Source of the DNA: Streptococcus urinalis 2285-97
GTDB lineage: Bacteria; Bacillota; Bacilli; Lactobacillales; Streptococcaceae
NCBI RefSeq assembly: GCF_000188055.2
Contig: NZ_AEUZ02000001.1
Location: 758,001-822,000 of the forward strand
Direction of reading: 5' to 3'
DNA: 64,000 nt
Shown here: piece after piece, positions 22,683 to 33,644 of the stretch
Layout of the letters: every line of letters begins with the position of its first letter
Numbering within the stretch: position 1 is the first letter of the stretch
The notes under the pieces: generated by a model
What the model saw: the letters and a program-made list of their open reading frames with translations, nothing else
What the model was told of the DNA's origin: nothing
The model's database searches: none
Position numbers and translations under genes: made by a program

Positions 22683-25600
22683 ATGGTGAAAGTAAATGCT
22701 ACGATGTCAACTGAAATAGCTCTTAATACGATACAGGCATCTGATTCCCTTAAACGGATTACTCAATTAGTTAATAGTGCAACAAGTGCCTGGAAAGCTC
22801 AGGAAAGTCAGTTACGTACTACTGGTGACTATCTAGGTGCTGCCCAAGCTAAATATGATGGTTTAGGAAACGCTATTCAACATCAACAGGAAAAAATTGA
22901 AAAACTTAGAAAAGAGCAATCTGAACTAAAAGGAAATACAGTTGAAACAGCTGAACAATATTTAAAATATCAGCAACAAATCGACCAAGCTACAACTAAA
23001 CTATCTTCTTTGGAAGTACAGCAACAAAAAGCTAAGTCAAGCATGGATTATTATAAATCTGGTCTTGGTGACTTGCAAAAAGAATATAAGCAACAGGTAG
23101 ATTTATCTGAAACTTATATAAATCGTTTAAAAGCTGAAGGAAAGCAATCGGAAGCTAAGCAAGAAAAACTGAAACTTTTAAAAAGTTCTATTAATAACTT
23201 GAATAAGCAATATGAAGTTCAAGAAAATATGCTTAAAAAGGTTGCTAAAAATTCAGGTAATACTAGCAATGAGTATAAGCTACAAAAGAAACGGTTAGAT
23301 GAAACAGCAACAAGTATTGCAAAAGCTAAGTCAAGCATGGACAAGCTAAATGCTGAAATTAAAGAGAGTCATAAGTCTTCAAGTTTAGTGGGACAACTTA
23401 AAAACAGTTTTACAAAGCTTAATAATAAAGTCGATGAAACTGAACATAAGACCTCACGTTTAAAAGGCATTTTCAGTGCTACTTTTGCAGCAAATATTAT
23501 TAGTAATGGTTTTCAAAACATTTTAGGTAGTATAAGAGGAAAAATTGATGACTTGATAAGCTCAAGTAGTGAATATGTTAAATATCAACAAACAATGAAC
23601 GCTACATGGCTTACCTTAACTGGGAATGTTAAAGAAGGCCAAAAGATGGTTGATATTACAAACCAAATGGCACAAGCAGCAGCTAATTCTACTGAAATGG
23701 TTGATGGCATGAATCAAAAATTTTATGCTGTTACTCATAATGTTGAACTTACAAAGCAACAAACACAAGCCATTTTGACACTCCAAGATGCGTTTGGGCA
23801 AACAGATGCTGCAGTTGAAAATTTTAGTACTCAGTGGGCTCAAATGATTGCTAATGGTAAAGTTCAAGGACAAGATATGATGTCCATTATCAACGTCTTC
23901 CCTGAAATGAAGAATCAGTTGAAAGAAGTTGCTGGGCAAGAGTTGGGCATTGCTAACATAACCCAAGAGCAATATGCCAAATTGCAAAGCGATGGTAAGA
24001 TTACCGCTGAAATGGCACAGAAAGCCTTGTTTGAGTTGCAAGACAAGTACAAGGATGCCACTGCTAACTTCTCAACTACCATTGGTGGCCTTGAAAGAAC
24101 TATTCAGTCTCGTATGCCAGCGGTAGTTGCTGCTTTCCGTGGGCCAATCGATAAAATGAAGAATCCGTTCTTACAACAGATTGGGAACTGGGTTGCTGAT
24201 CCTAACACTGAAGGCAAATTCAAAGAGCTTGGAGAGCACGTTTCCAAGGGTCTGGGTACTATCATGGATGCCTTTTCTAAGGTGTTTAACCTCGGAAATG
24301 GTACAGATAAGCTTAACGGCTTCATGGACAGTCTTAATAAACTTGTCGATAAACTAAGCAAGAGCATTGCTAAAAACGCACCTAAAATTGTAGCTTTTTT
24401 CAAGGAAGCAAAAGATAGTCTAATTGCACTTTTCAGCATTGGCAAAGACTTTGCTGGAGGTGTTTGGGAAACAGCAGTAGCCATGATTAAAGGTGTTGCT
24501 GGTGCGTTAGGAACGATGGCCGGGAACGGGAAAAAAGCTAAAGTCCCAGTCACATCACTATCCAAGGCATTGGGTAGCATTGCTCAACATAAAACAGCTA
24601 TTAAAACAGTTGGTTCTTTGTTTGCGATGTACTTCGTTGGTTCTAAAGTGGCTTCAGGGGTAATGAAAGTTGCTCAAGCCATCAACTTTATGAAAAAATC
24701 TACGTTGGCTATGACTGTTGCACAAAAAGCAGCTGCAGCAGCTCAAAAAGTTGCAATGGGAGTACAATGGGCATTGAATGCAGCAATGTCTGCTAACCCA
24801 ATCGGAGCTACTGTAGTAGCAATTGCAGCGCTTATCGCAGGTTTCGTGATGCTTTATAAGCATAATAAGAAATTCAAGAAGTTTGTAGATGGGATCGCAA
24901 AATCTGTCAAAAATGGTATCGGCGTTGCTATTAAATGGCTTAAAAATAAGTTTAGTGGCTTATCTAAAGGCTGGAAGAACTTCATTAAAGCTATCAAAAA
25001 TGGGGCTAAGAAAGTCGTCGGGTTCTTCGTGAATGTTGGAAAAATCATTAAAAAAGTCATGACAACTATCGGTAAAATTCTAATCTTTACTAATCCAGTT
25101 GTTTTAGGATTTGCATTAATGTATAAACAAAGTCCTAAATTCCGTAAGTTTATTAAAAATATTGTTGGTTTCGTTGGAGATATGAAAAATGGTATTTCCA
25201 AGAAAACAAAACAAATAGGTAAAGATTGGAGTAAGCATTGGACTGATGTGAAAAAATCTGCCTCAAAAACTTGGAATAAGATCAATAATAATACTAAGAA
25301 AAGTACTGATAAACTTGCTAAAGAAATTAGAAAGAAGCAAGAGGATATTCATAACAAATGGAATAAGTCATGGAAAAGCTTAAGAGATTATTTATCTGAT
25401 AGATGGGATGATATGAATGAGCTTACTAAAAAGAAATTTGGTAAGGACATTAAAGGATTACTATTTGAAAATCTTGACAAAATAGGTAATAAATTTCAGG
25501 ATACTTGGAATAAAATTAAAAAAGGTTTCTCTGAACTTTGGTCTGGATTGAAGAGACTAGCTGGAGATGGTATTAATGCTGTGATTAAAATTCCTAATGC

Positions 25601-27479
25601 TGGAATTGATGGTATTAATAGTTTGATTTCTGATTTTGGCGGGTCTAATAATGCAATTAAGCATATCCCAAAAGTTAAGTTTGCTAGTGGTACTGGATTT
25701 ACAGATTCCATTAGACGCCCTATTACTAGGCCTACTTTGGCATTATTAAATGATGGTAATGATAGTCCTGAAACGGACAATAGAGAAGCCTTAATACATC
25801 CTAACGGACAGTTAGAAGTATTAAATGGTCGTAATATCAATCGAATATTGATGCCAGGTACTGAAGTGTTAAATGCTACTGAATTGAAAATGTTGGCTTC
25901 CATGCAATCTATCCCATTTGCAAAAGGGACAGGATTTTGGTCTAGATTATGGGATAGCACGACATCAGTAGCTGGAAATGTTTGGGATGGTATTAAAGAT
26001 ACAGCTGAAAAATTTACTAAAATGCTGTCATTTATTGGCGATGCAGTTAAGGACCCTGTAGGAACATTATCTAAAAAGTTTAATCCAAATGCTAATAAAT
26101 TAGCAGCGGTATTTAATCCACTTGGAAATGCACTCTTTAAAACTCCAATTAAAGAATCTAAAAATTGGTGGAAAGAACTTTGGTCTATGGCACAATCTGC
26201 CACTGATGAAGGAACAGTTGCGATGGGAGCAGTTGGAGATGATTACAGATTTAAAAATATGGCAAAGGATGCTGGTGCTGATCCGTGGGGCTATTATTTC
26301 AGAGAATGTGTTTCGTTTGTAGCCAGTCGCTTAGCAAATTTAGGCGTTAATCCTGCCTTATTTAGCCATCTTGGTAATGGTAACCAGTGGGTAAATGCTA
26401 GAGTTCCACATTTAAGTACTCCTAAGCCAGGAACAGTAGCAGTATATACTGGTAGTCCGACATCTAGTAATCACGTTGACTTTGTTACAGCTGTACATGG
26501 TAATACATACGATGGAGAAGAATATAACTTTAATAATAATGGGTTATATCATCAATATAGTAGAAGACCAGTTTCTCATGCCGCGACATTCCTTGATTTT
26601 GGCGTTAGAGCTGGGAATAGTGAAGATAGTAAGCCATTAAAGGATAAAAATTCACCACTTCAAAAATTAATTAAAGGTCAAGTTGGTGGTATGTTCGATT
26701 GGATTAAGAAAAATTTAGGACCATTATTAAATCCAGCTGGCGGTGAAGAAAGTAATATTCAGGGTACAGGTGCGGCAAGATGGCGAAATACGGTTATTAA
26801 AGCTTTAAAAGCTAATGGAATAGAGCCAACTGATTTTAGAATTTCTAAAATTTTAGCTACTATTCAACGGGAGTCAAATGGAGATCCAAATGCTCAAAAC
26901 AATTGGGATAGTAATGCCATGGCAGGACATCCATCAATAGGTTTAATGCAGACCATAGGGCCAACTTTTGAAGCTTACAAATTATCAGGACATAATAACA
27001 TTCGAAACGGCTATGACAACCTTTTAGCGGCGATTAACTATATCAAACATCGTTATGGAACTTCAGATGCTGCTTTTAATAGAGTGGCTTCATATGGTTA
27101 TGCAAATGGCGGACTAGTATCTAAACATGGTGTCTATGAATTAGCCGAAGGTAACATGCCTGAATATGTTATTCCTACTGATACTGCAAAACGTGGCAGA
27201 GCTTGGACCTTACTTGCTGAAGTAGTCGGTCAATTTGTTGGTGAAGAAAAATCAAAAATAAAAGGAACATCAAGCTCAGAAAGTGAGTCTGTGTTAGCTA
27301 AAAAATTAGATACAGTCATTTCTATTTTAGGACAATTACTAGTGGGCCAAGACAAACAAGAAGTTATTCAAAATATCATAGATGGGAAATCATTTGCGAC
27401 TGGTTTAGCACCGTATCAAACAGTAGCTAATGAATTTCATACAAAACGGCAAGCACTATTAGAAGGGAGAATTCGTTAA
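22683..27479 (+). CDS. Tape measure protein with CHAP and lytic transglycosylase domains, 1598 aa
   Basis: A long coiled coil covers residues about 1-250, followed by the tape-measure core and a strongly hydrophobic segment near residues 700-727 (ATVVAIAALIAGFVMLY) that may insert in the host membrane. Near residue 1209 is a CHAP-type peptidase (RECVSFVASR with Cys, SSNHVDFV with His). Near 1395 a lysozyme-like transglycosylase follows (ILATIQRESNGDPNAQNN with catalytic Glu, then GLMQTIGPTFEAY). The protein sets tail length and should open the cell wall during DNA injection. ATG follows GGAAAGGAGGAAATTATT. Confidence 0.95.
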   Translation: MVKVNATMSTEIALNTIQASDSLKRITQLVNSATSAWKAQESQLRTTGDYLGAAQAKYDGLGNAIQHQQEKIEKLRKEQSELKGNTVETAEQYLKYQQQIDQATTKLSSLEVQQQKAKSSMDYYKSGLGDLQKEYKQQVDLSETYINRLKAEGKQSEAKQEKLKLLKSSINNLNKQYEVQENMLKKVAKNSGNTSNEYKLQKKRLDETATSIAKAKSSMDKLNAEIKESHKSSSLVGQLKNSFTKLNNKVDETEHKTSRLKGIFSATFAANIISNGFQNILGSIRGKIDDLISSSSEYVKYQQTMNATWLTLTGNVKEGQKMVDITNQMAQAAANSTEMVDGMNQKFYAVTHNVELTKQQTQAILTLQDAFGQTDAAVENFSTQWAQMIANGKVQGQDMMSIINVFPEMKNQLKEVAGQELGIANITQEQYAKLQSDGKITAEMAQKALFELQDKYKDATANFSTTIGGLERTIQSRMPAVVAAFRGPIDKMKNPFLQQIGNWVADPNTEGKFKELGEHVSKGLGTIMDAFSKVFNLGNGTDKLNGFMDSLNKLVDKLSKSIAKNAPKIVAFFKEAKDSLIALFSIGKDFAGGVWETAVAMIKGVAGALGTMAGNGKKAKVPVTSLSKALGSIAQHKTAIKTVGSLFAMYFVGSKVASGVMKVAQAINFMKKSTLAMTVAQKAAAAAQKVAMGVQWALNAAMSANPIGATVVAIAALIAGFVMLYKHNKKFKKFVDGIAKSVKNGIGVAIKWLKNKFSGLSKGWKNFIKAIKNGAKKVVGFFVNVGKIIKKVMTTIGKILIFTNPVVLGFALMYKQSPKFRKFIKNIVGFVGDMKNGISKKTKQIGKDWSKHWTDVKKSASKTWNKINNNTKKSTDKLAKEIRKKQEDIHNKWNKSWKSLRDYLSDRWDDMNELTKKKFGKDIKGLLFENLDKIGNKFQDTWNKIKKGFSELWSGLKRLAGDGINAVIKIPNAGIDGINSLISDFGGSNNAIKHIPKVKFASGTGFTDSIRRPITRPTLALLNDGNDSPETDNREALIHPNGQLEVLNGRNINRILMPGTEVLNATELKMLASMQSIPFAKGTGFWSRLWDSTTSVAGNVWDGIKDTAEKFTKMLSFIGDAVKDPVGTLSKKFNPNANKLAAVFNPLGNALFKTPIKESKNWWKELWSMAQSATDEGTVAMGAVGDDYRFKNMAKDAGADPWGYYFRECVSFVASRLANLGVNPALFSHLGNGNQWVNARVPHLSTPKPGTVAVYTGSPTSSNHVDFVTAVHGNTYDGEEYNFNNNGLYHQYSRRPVSHAATFLDFGVRAGNSEDSKPLKDKNSPLQKLIKGQVGGMFDWIKKNLGPLLNPAGGEESNIQGTGAARWRNTVIKALKANGIEPTDFRISKILATIQRESNGDPNAQNNWDSNAMAGHPSIGLMQTIGPTFEAYKLSGHNNIRNGYDNLLAAINYIKHRYGTSDAAFNRVASYGYANGGLVSKHGVYELAEGNMPEYVIPTDTAKRGRAWTLLAEVVGQFVGEEKSKIKGTSSSESESVLAKKLDTVISILGQLLVGQDKQEVIQNIIDGKSFATGLAPYQTVANEFHTKRQALLEGRIR

Positions 27480-29047
27480 TGGGAATTGAATTAACATATG
27501 ATGGGATAAACATCAATGATGAAATCGATAAAATTCCAGGAGGAAGATTCTACATTAACGATGTTCCTCCAGTTAATAATTCAACTATTTCCAATACTTA
27601 TTTAGATCAAGGTATAAATAGATATGGGCAACAGTTACTTTATAGCAATTATAATATTGCTACATTGTCAGTTTCTTTTAAAATGACTGGAACGATAGAT
27701 TACTTCTATCAAGTTTCAAATACAATAAACAGTTTATTATCTACTAGAAATGCTAAGAAATTAACTTTTAGCCATTTTTCTAATATCAGTTGGGAAGCTA
27801 TTCAAAATAGTAAAGTATCTCCGATTATTGATTATTCAACTTCGCCATTTACAGCCTCTGGTACTATTTCATTCGAAATTCCAAAGATATACGGAGAGAG
27901 GGATGATTATTCAGAAGTCACTACGGAACAAAATGGTAAATTTGGAGAAATTGTTCAGATTTCTCCAAATCATTTTAAAGCTACTCTAAATAATTATGGT
28001 TCAGCAGAAACTAATCCAATAGTGACAATTACGCATCATTCAGAGAATGGTTATATTGGATTAGTAGGAGCTGATAGCATTGTTGAAATTGGTAATAAAG
28101 GGGAACAGGATGTGACACCCGATCAAAAATCAGAACGACTTTTAGATTTTAGAGGAAACGATGGATTTAAAGCTGGGTTTGAGAAAGCTACTTTTAATCA
28201 AGGTACTAATGTATCAATGAATGAAAGTAATTTCAATGGTAATATAGGAATCCAAAATTGGAATGGTAGACAAAGTATTACTATTGACAGGTCGACAACC
28301 GCGTTTGGTGGTTCAGATTTAAGAGGTTCTTTAACTTGGGATATTCCTGCAGATACAGAAGGGAACAAAGGATCACTACATGATTATATATGGTGGCGTC
28401 AGATATATGTCCTTGGCTTAATGAGTCAAGCAGGCGGTCTGAAAGTAGTGGTTACTGATGAAAATGATAAATTTTTATATGGTGTTGAGACATTGAAACT
28501 AGGTGATGGGATGTCTGTTAATTACAATTGCTTTGGTTCATATGCTGATGGTAGTTATAAATTATTAAAATCATTTAAATTTGAAGCTAATGAAAGTGAT
28601 TATCATAATCCTTTTAACTCATCAAGAGGTTGGTCAGATATCGTTAGAGAGGATGAAAATCTAAGCTTTTATTGGTTTGGTTCACGTTATGAGAGAGTAT
28701 GTCCTGAGATAAAAGGAAGAAAGTCGGCTAAGGTTCATCTTATTATTGAGGCAAGAGGAAATAGGCCACGAGCAACTTTGATGTTTTTCCAAGAATTTTT
28801 ATATCAAAAGAATAAAGTTGAATTCATGAGAGATATTCCAAATAGATTTGGAACTGGAAGTCAAGTAATTATTGATAATGAAAAAGGAAAAATAGTTATT
28901 AGCAATATAGAAGATTTTTCTCCCCTTGTTCCAGGTTCGGAATTCTTTTCAATACCAACGGGAACGAGTGAAATACATTTCTTTACCTCAGATTGGGTAA
29001 CATCTCCTCCAACCATATCTTTTAAGTGGAAGGAGAGGATAATATAG
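27479..29047 (+). CDS. Distal tail protein (Dit), extended form, 522 aa
   Basis: The N-terminal 150 residues (GGRFYINDVPPVNNSTISNT, LTFSHFSNISWEAIQNSKVS) form the Dit belt domain. The rest, about 370 residues, contains a region with SLTWDIPADTEGNKGS and a C-terminal galectin-like part. Standard Dit proteins have about 250-300 aa, so this is an evolved Dit that probably carries a carbohydrate-binding insertion. ATG overlaps the tape measure stop. Confidence 0.8.
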   Translation: MGIELTYDGININDEIDKIPGGRFYINDVPPVNNSTISNTYLDQGINRYGQQLLYSNYNIATLSVSFKMTGTIDYFYQVSNTINSLLSTRNAKKLTFSHFSNISWEAIQNSKVSPIIDYSTSPFTASGTISFEIPKIYGERDDYSEVTTEQNGKFGEIVQISPNHFKATLNNYGSAETNPIVTITHHSENGYIGLVGADSIVEIGNKGEQDVTPDQKSERLLDFRGNDGFKAGFEKATFNQGTNVSMNESNFNGNIGIQNWNGRQSITIDRSTTAFGGSDLRGSLTWDIPADTEGNKGSLHDYIWWRQIYVLGLMSQAGGLKVVVTDENDKFLYGVETLKLGDGMSVNYNCFGSYADGSYKLLKSFKFEANESDYHNPFNSSRGWSDIVREDENLSFYWFGSRYERVCPEIKGRKSAKVHLIIEARGNRPRATLMFFQEFLYQKNKVEFMRDIPNRFGTGSQVIIDNEKGKIVISNIEDFSPLVPGSEFFSIPTGTSEIHFFTSDWVTSPPTISFKWKERII

Positions 29048-31302
29048 TGCAAATTGCTATACATAATTCTAACGGAGTTAAAGTAGCATCTATGAATAAT
29101 GATATTTATGATATGCTACACTATTCAAATGATATTTGGCATAGATATTTAAGTTCTGGTGGTTCTACATTTGATTTTACCGTATCAAAAGTAACTAATG
29201 GGATGTTACATCCAGATGTAAAGTATCTTAATGATTCTTGTTACTTTAGCTTTGTCTACCAGGGAAAAACATTTAAATTCTATGTTATGACTATGACAGA
29301 AGACAGCCTTACAATGACCTTTAATTGTAACAGTTTAAATTTAGAATTAAATAATGAATTCGCTCAACCCTATACAGCTACCGAAGCTATGACTATTGAA
29401 GAATACTGTCAAAAAATGGATCTTTTATCTTTTGCTAATGCATACATTGGATTGAATGAGATTTCTGATAGGAAACGAACTCTAACTTTTGATAGCACAG
29501 AAGAAACAAAACTTGCTAGATTACTTTCTCTAGTTAGTCAATTTGATGCTGAAATTGAATTTGACCTTAAAACCTTTTCAGATGGTAGAACTGAAAAACA
29601 TATTTACAATTTTTATCATGCCCATGATGATAGTCATAACGGAGTAGGAAGAACAAGAAATGATATTTTATTAAGGTTTCCTGAAAACTTAAATAGTATT
29701 CAAGTTGTTTCTGATAGGACTCAGCAATATACAATGGGAGTTTTCAAAGGGACCAGAACGGTAAAAAAGGGTGATGGAGATTCTGCAACTGAAGAAAGTG
29801 AAAATTTTGATTTAACTAATTTAGAGCGAAGTGATAAAAATAATGACGGTATAGAAGAATTTTACACACGTAAGGGAAATCCAGCTATTTATGCTCCACT
29901 TGCTGCGAAACGATATCCAACTGCTGAAGGTAGTTCTGATTTATGGACTAAACGTGAATTTGTTACGGAATACTCAACCGAAGAAGATTTAGCTAGCTAT
30001 GGCTTTAGACAAATGAAACAATTCTCATATCCTCAATATACGTATACAGCAATTGTAAATGCCTTAGCTATAAATTCTTATAGTGACTTATCGTTAGGGG
30101 ATGTTATTAGATTACAAGATATTAGATATTTTACAGATGGTTTGGTCTTAAATGCTCGTATTTTAGAACAAATTAAATCATTTTCTAATCCACAATCAGA
30201 TAGTATTATTTTCAGTAACTATCTAAGATTATCAAATGGCATTGATTCAACTCTAGCTGAAGAAATACAAAAGCTGATTGATAATAGATTGCCATATACT
30301 ATTGATTTATCCACAAATAATGGAACTACTTTTAAAAATGGTAATGGATTATCTCGTATCACACCAACCCTAAAAAGAGGAAATAAAGTAATAAGCTGTG
30401 ATTGGAGATGGATTGTTGGCAATGAAATTAAATCAGTAAGTCCATCATATGTAGTTGATGGCTCAACAATTACTGCTGAGACACCTCTAACTGTTACAGT
30501 TGATGCTTATATCGATAATAAACTAGTCGCAACCCGTGAAATAACGTTTACCAATATGACTGATGGTTCTGACGGTAAATCATCTTACTTACATGTCGCT
30601 TATGCTAATAGTTTAGATGGAAAGCAAGACTTTAGTTTGACTGAAAGTAATGGCCGTTCTTATCGTGGTGAATACTCCGATTTTTTACCGATTTCATCTG
30701 ATGACCCAACTAAATACACTTGGGCTAGATTTAAAGGCGAAAAAGGTGATACAGGGCTATTAGATGATGCAAAACTTAAAAAATTAACAGATACAATTAA
30801 CACTAAGGCAGATAACCAATTAACACAGGCACAACTTGACGCCTTATCAGAACAAGCAGAACTTGCAAAAGCTGAATTGAATGCAAAAGTTAGTGCTGAC
30901 ACGCTTAATCAAATTGTCCTCGCTTATAATGAATATGTTAGAGCAAACGAAAATGACAAGCAAGAGGCTGAACAAAGTCTTATTGAATGGTCTCAACGTG
31001 TTGAGGTATTAGGTACACAATTAGGCGATGTTAAATCAACTGTCAACTATCTCGATACCTATATCAGTCAATCAGCTAAAGGTATTAGTATTGGTAAAAG
31101 TGGCAGTAACTCATCAATGTTAATTAGTAATGATAGAATCTCAATGTTTTCTGCTGGTAATGAAGTAATGTATATTTCACAAGGGATTATTCATATCGAA
31201 AATGGTATCTTCTCAAAAACTATCCAGATTGGGCGTTATCGTGAAGAACAATACGTGATTAATCCAGACATGAATGTCATGAGATATGTAGGAGGAAGTT
31301 AA
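29047..31302 (+). CDS. Tail-associated baseplate protein (Tal), prophage endopeptidase-tail type, 751 aa
   Basis: The N-terminal 380 residues (NNDIYDMLHYSNDIWHRYLS, LSLGDVIRLQDIRYF) match the phage tail hub (gp27-like) domain. The C-terminal part has coiled coil (TQAQLDALSEQAELAKAELN). No recognisable catalytic residues are seen, so it is a structural hub rather than a proven peptidase. GTG at 29047 follows GAAGGAGAGGATAATATA; an upstream in-frame GTG lies in Dit. Confidence 0.8.
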   Translation: MQIAIHNSNGVKVASMNNDIYDMLHYSNDIWHRYLSSGGSTFDFTVSKVTNGMLHPDVKYLNDSCYFSFVYQGKTFKFYVMTMTEDSLTMTFNCNSLNLELNNEFAQPYTATEAMTIEEYCQKMDLLSFANAYIGLNEISDRKRTLTFDSTEETKLARLLSLVSQFDAEIEFDLKTFSDGRTEKHIYNFYHAHDDSHNGVGRTRNDILLRFPENLNSIQVVSDRTQQYTMGVFKGTRTVKKGDGDSATEESENFDLTNLERSDKNNDGIEEFYTRKGNPAIYAPLAAKRYPTAEGSSDLWTKREFVTEYSTEEDLASYGFRQMKQFSYPQYTYTAIVNALAINSYSDLSLGDVIRLQDIRYFTDGLVLNARILEQIKSFSNPQSDSIIFSNYLRLSNGIDSTLAEEIQKLIDNRLPYTIDLSTNNGTTFKNGNGLSRITPTLKRGNKVISCDWRWIVGNEIKSVSPSYVVDGSTITAETPLTVTVDAYIDNKLVATREITFTNMTDGSDGKSSYLHVAYANSLDGKQDFSLTESNGRSYRGEYSDFLPISSDDPTKYTWARFKGEKGDTGLLDDAKLKKLTDTINTKADNQLTQAQLDALSEQAELAKAELNAKVSADTLNQIVLAYNEYVRANENDKQEAEQSLIEWSQRVEVLGTQLGDVKSTVNYLDTYISQSAKGISIGKSGSNSSMLISNDRISMFSAGNEVMYISQGIIHIENGIFSKTIQIGRYREEQYVINPDMNVMRYVGGS

Positions 31303-33200
31303 TGGCAACGAGTAATTTTAACGGCACTTATGGTAAACTTTTAAAACTCGAAGGTCTCTACGGGGTTGTCTCGCAGGATAAAGTTAAAAACCAGTCAAAA
31401 ATTCGTGTTTGGACCAATCTAATCATGGGTAATGGAGGTAATATTTCAGGAGGATCAGGAAACGTTACTATTCATCTTAATGGTGGTGGGGCTATCAATA
31501 ATGTAACTGTTAACATAGGCAGTAATTCAAAAATTTTACTTTGGTATCAAGAATATACGATTAATCACGATTCACAAGGAAATGCGAAAGTTGATATTTC
31601 TTTAACTGTTTATAGTGGTTTCTCAAACTATGGAAGTGCGACTGTTAAATTAAGTGGGGACTTACCTCAAATAAAAAGAGCTTCAACAGTTTCAGCACCG
31701 ACCACCGATTTAGGAAGCAATGCTACGATTACGATTACCCCGTCAGACAGCTCTTATACTCATACGGTGAGATACGAGTTTAATGGCAAAACAGGAGTAA
31801 TTGCTCAAAATGTTACGACATCTACAAATTGGCAAGTGCCTCTAAGCTTTGCGAATGACTTGCCTAATTCGATAAGTGGTATTGTTACGATATATGTTGA
31901 TACATATGCAGGAAATACACCGCTTGGGACTAATTCTACATCTATGAATGTTAATGTCCCGAGTACGTTAATTCCGACCATTAGTAGTTTTACACTTACT
32001 GAAACTAATGCAACAGTTTCTAAGTTAATAACAGATTCAAATTATTTTGTACAAATATACTCACAAATTAAAGCCAATCTTGGAAGTGCTAGCGGTGTCA
32101 ATAAATCAACAATAAGTAGTTTTAAAGCTGAAATAGTTGGTAAGGACATGTCAGTCAGTTCAGACGGTGGCGTATTTGGATTAATTAATTTTTCCGGTAC
32201 TTTTACAGTTAGGGCGACGGTAACAGATTCAAGAGGTCGTGAGAGTAAGCCACTTGATAAAACGATAACCATTCTTGAATATAAGCCACCTCAATTAAAT
32301 TATTCGGTTTTAAGAACTGGAAGTACATCAAGCACATTAACTGTTACTAGAAATGCCCAAATATCGCCTTTAACAGTAAACGGCGCACAAAAAAACATAA
32401 TGACACTTACTTTTAAGGTATCACCCTATAATAAGGAAGCATACACAACAGATAACGGCCAAGCTTCTGGACAATGGTCGGCAATAAGTAGTTTAACCAA
32501 CTCGCAAGCAAATCTTGCTGGAACTTATGTAGCGAATTCCTCATGGGATATTATAGGAGTGTTGACTGATAGTTTAGGTGGATTAGTAACCTTTAAAACA
32601 ACAGTAACGTCTGAAAAGGTAGTATTTTCTTATGATAAAAATGGTATGGGAATAGGAAAGCCACGCGAATTTGGTGTCTTAGATGTTGCAAAAGGTGGTA
32701 TCTATCATGATGGTAAGCTCATTCAGTTAAAACAATTGACAGATGATAAAGGGAAATGGTTGCCTGATATTAAAGTTGTCACTCCAGATTCAAGTCCTCG
32801 TTTCAAAGATGTATCTGTCACAAGTATAGATGCAACATCAGCAGTAACTGCATCTAAAATATTAATGACTGATACTAAACGGACCACTTTTGGTTTTCCT
32901 TTTGGCTTGTCAGCTCAAGCTTTGCGCAAGGGAAATATGGTTACACTTGTTATTAGTCGTTCAGGTGCAAATGTTGGATCATATGAATATAGTTTAATGA
33001 ATGAAACCATTCCTTTAGGATATCGACCAGCTATTGAAACCCCTTTTCCTATAGTCGCAAATAGTGGGGCTAGTGTTCAAGGCACAGCAGTTTTACACTT
33101 GTTGAATAATGGACAAGTTAAATTAACAAATAACTTAACAAGTACAAAAATTTGGAATGGAACGATCACTTATATCACAAATGATACTTATCCATCTTAG
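31302..33200 (+). CDS. DUF859-family tail fibre / receptor-binding candidate, 632 aa
   Basis: MATSNFNGTYGKLLKLEGLY starts a long series of beta-rich, fibronectin-like segments. The C-terminal 150 residues (KPREFGVLDVAKGGIYHDGK, then a jelly-roll-like end) match the DUF859 family of streptococcal siphoviruses. Its place directly after Tal makes it the likely host-binding fibre. ATG follows TAGGAGGAAGTTA. Confidence 0.8.
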   Translation: MATSNFNGTYGKLLKLEGLYGVVSQDKVKNQSKIRVWTNLIMGNGGNISGGSGNVTIHLNGGGAINNVTVNIGSNSKILLWYQEYTINHDSQGNAKVDISLTVYSGFSNYGSATVKLSGDLPQIKRASTVSAPTTDLGSNATITITPSDSSYTHTVRYEFNGKTGVIAQNVTTSTNWQVPLSFANDLPNSISGIVTIYVDTYAGNTPLGTNSTSMNVNVPSTLIPTISSFTLTETNATVSKLITDSNYFVQIYSQIKANLGSASGVNKSTISSFKAEIVGKDMSVSSDGGVFGLINFSGTFTVRATVTDSRGRESKPLDKTITILEYKPPQLNYSVLRTGSTSSTLTVTRNAQISPLTVNGAQKNIMTLTFKVSPYNKEAYTTDNGQASGQWSAISSLTNSQANLAGTYVANSSWDIIGVLTDSLGGLVTFKTTVTSEKVVFSYDKNGMGIGKPREFGVLDVAKGGIYHDGKLIQLKQLTDDKGKWLPDIKVVTPDSSPRFKDVSVTSIDATSAVTASKILMTDTKRTTFGFPFGLSAQALRKGNMVTLVISRSGANVGSYEYSLMNETIPLGYRPAIETPFPIVANSGASVQGTAVLHLLNNGQVKLTNNLTSTKIWNGTITYITNDTYPS

Positions 33201-33211
33201 AAAGGACAACT

Positions 33212-33622
33212 ATGAAACTTACATTCATAAGGAAATTACAAGAATTTGATGAAACGGGACAACCTAGTTCCACTAAAGTTATTTTAGGAAACACAGACGG
33301 CGCATTGTTCCCCGTCTTTTTAAATGCCGAAAAAATCAATTTAAGTAACACTAAGCTACTAAATTTAGCACTTGAAAAAATTTATGAAGAGAATTTTCCA
33401 CAACGTGCTGAAAATGAAAAATTTAATTTATTTGGTTCTAAGATCGCAGAAGTTGATGCAACTATTGAAAAAGCAAATAAAAAAATTGAAGAAATGACAA
33501 CTCAAATGACAAGTCAAAGAACGCAATCTGCAGTTGCTCAAAAAACGATTTTGGATTTACTTACCTTACTCTATACGAAAGGTCTCATCAATGATGAAGA
33601 TTTTACAAAACTTACACAATAA
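33212..33622 (+). CDS. DUF1366-family phage protein, 136 aa
   Basis: MKLTFIRKLQEFDETGQPSS with a coiled coil (EVDATIEKANKKIEEMTTQM) matches DUF1366, common between fibre and holin genes in streptococcal phages. Probably a baseplate accessory; role unproven. ATG follows AGAAAGGACAACT. Confidence 0.8.
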   Translation: MKLTFIRKLQEFDETGQPSSTKVILGNTDGALFPVFLNAEKINLSNTKLLNLALEKIYEENFPQRAENEKFNLFGSKIAEVDATIEKANKKIEEMTTQMTSQRTQSAVAQKTILDLLTLLYTKGLINDEDFTKLTQ

Positions 33623-33644
33623 ACTAGAAAGAGGAAAATTAATT

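Noticed and set aside
25496..26203. Minus-strand frame of 235 codons inside the tape measure gene
   Set aside because: Shadow of a long, certain gene. No ribosome site or recognisable domain.
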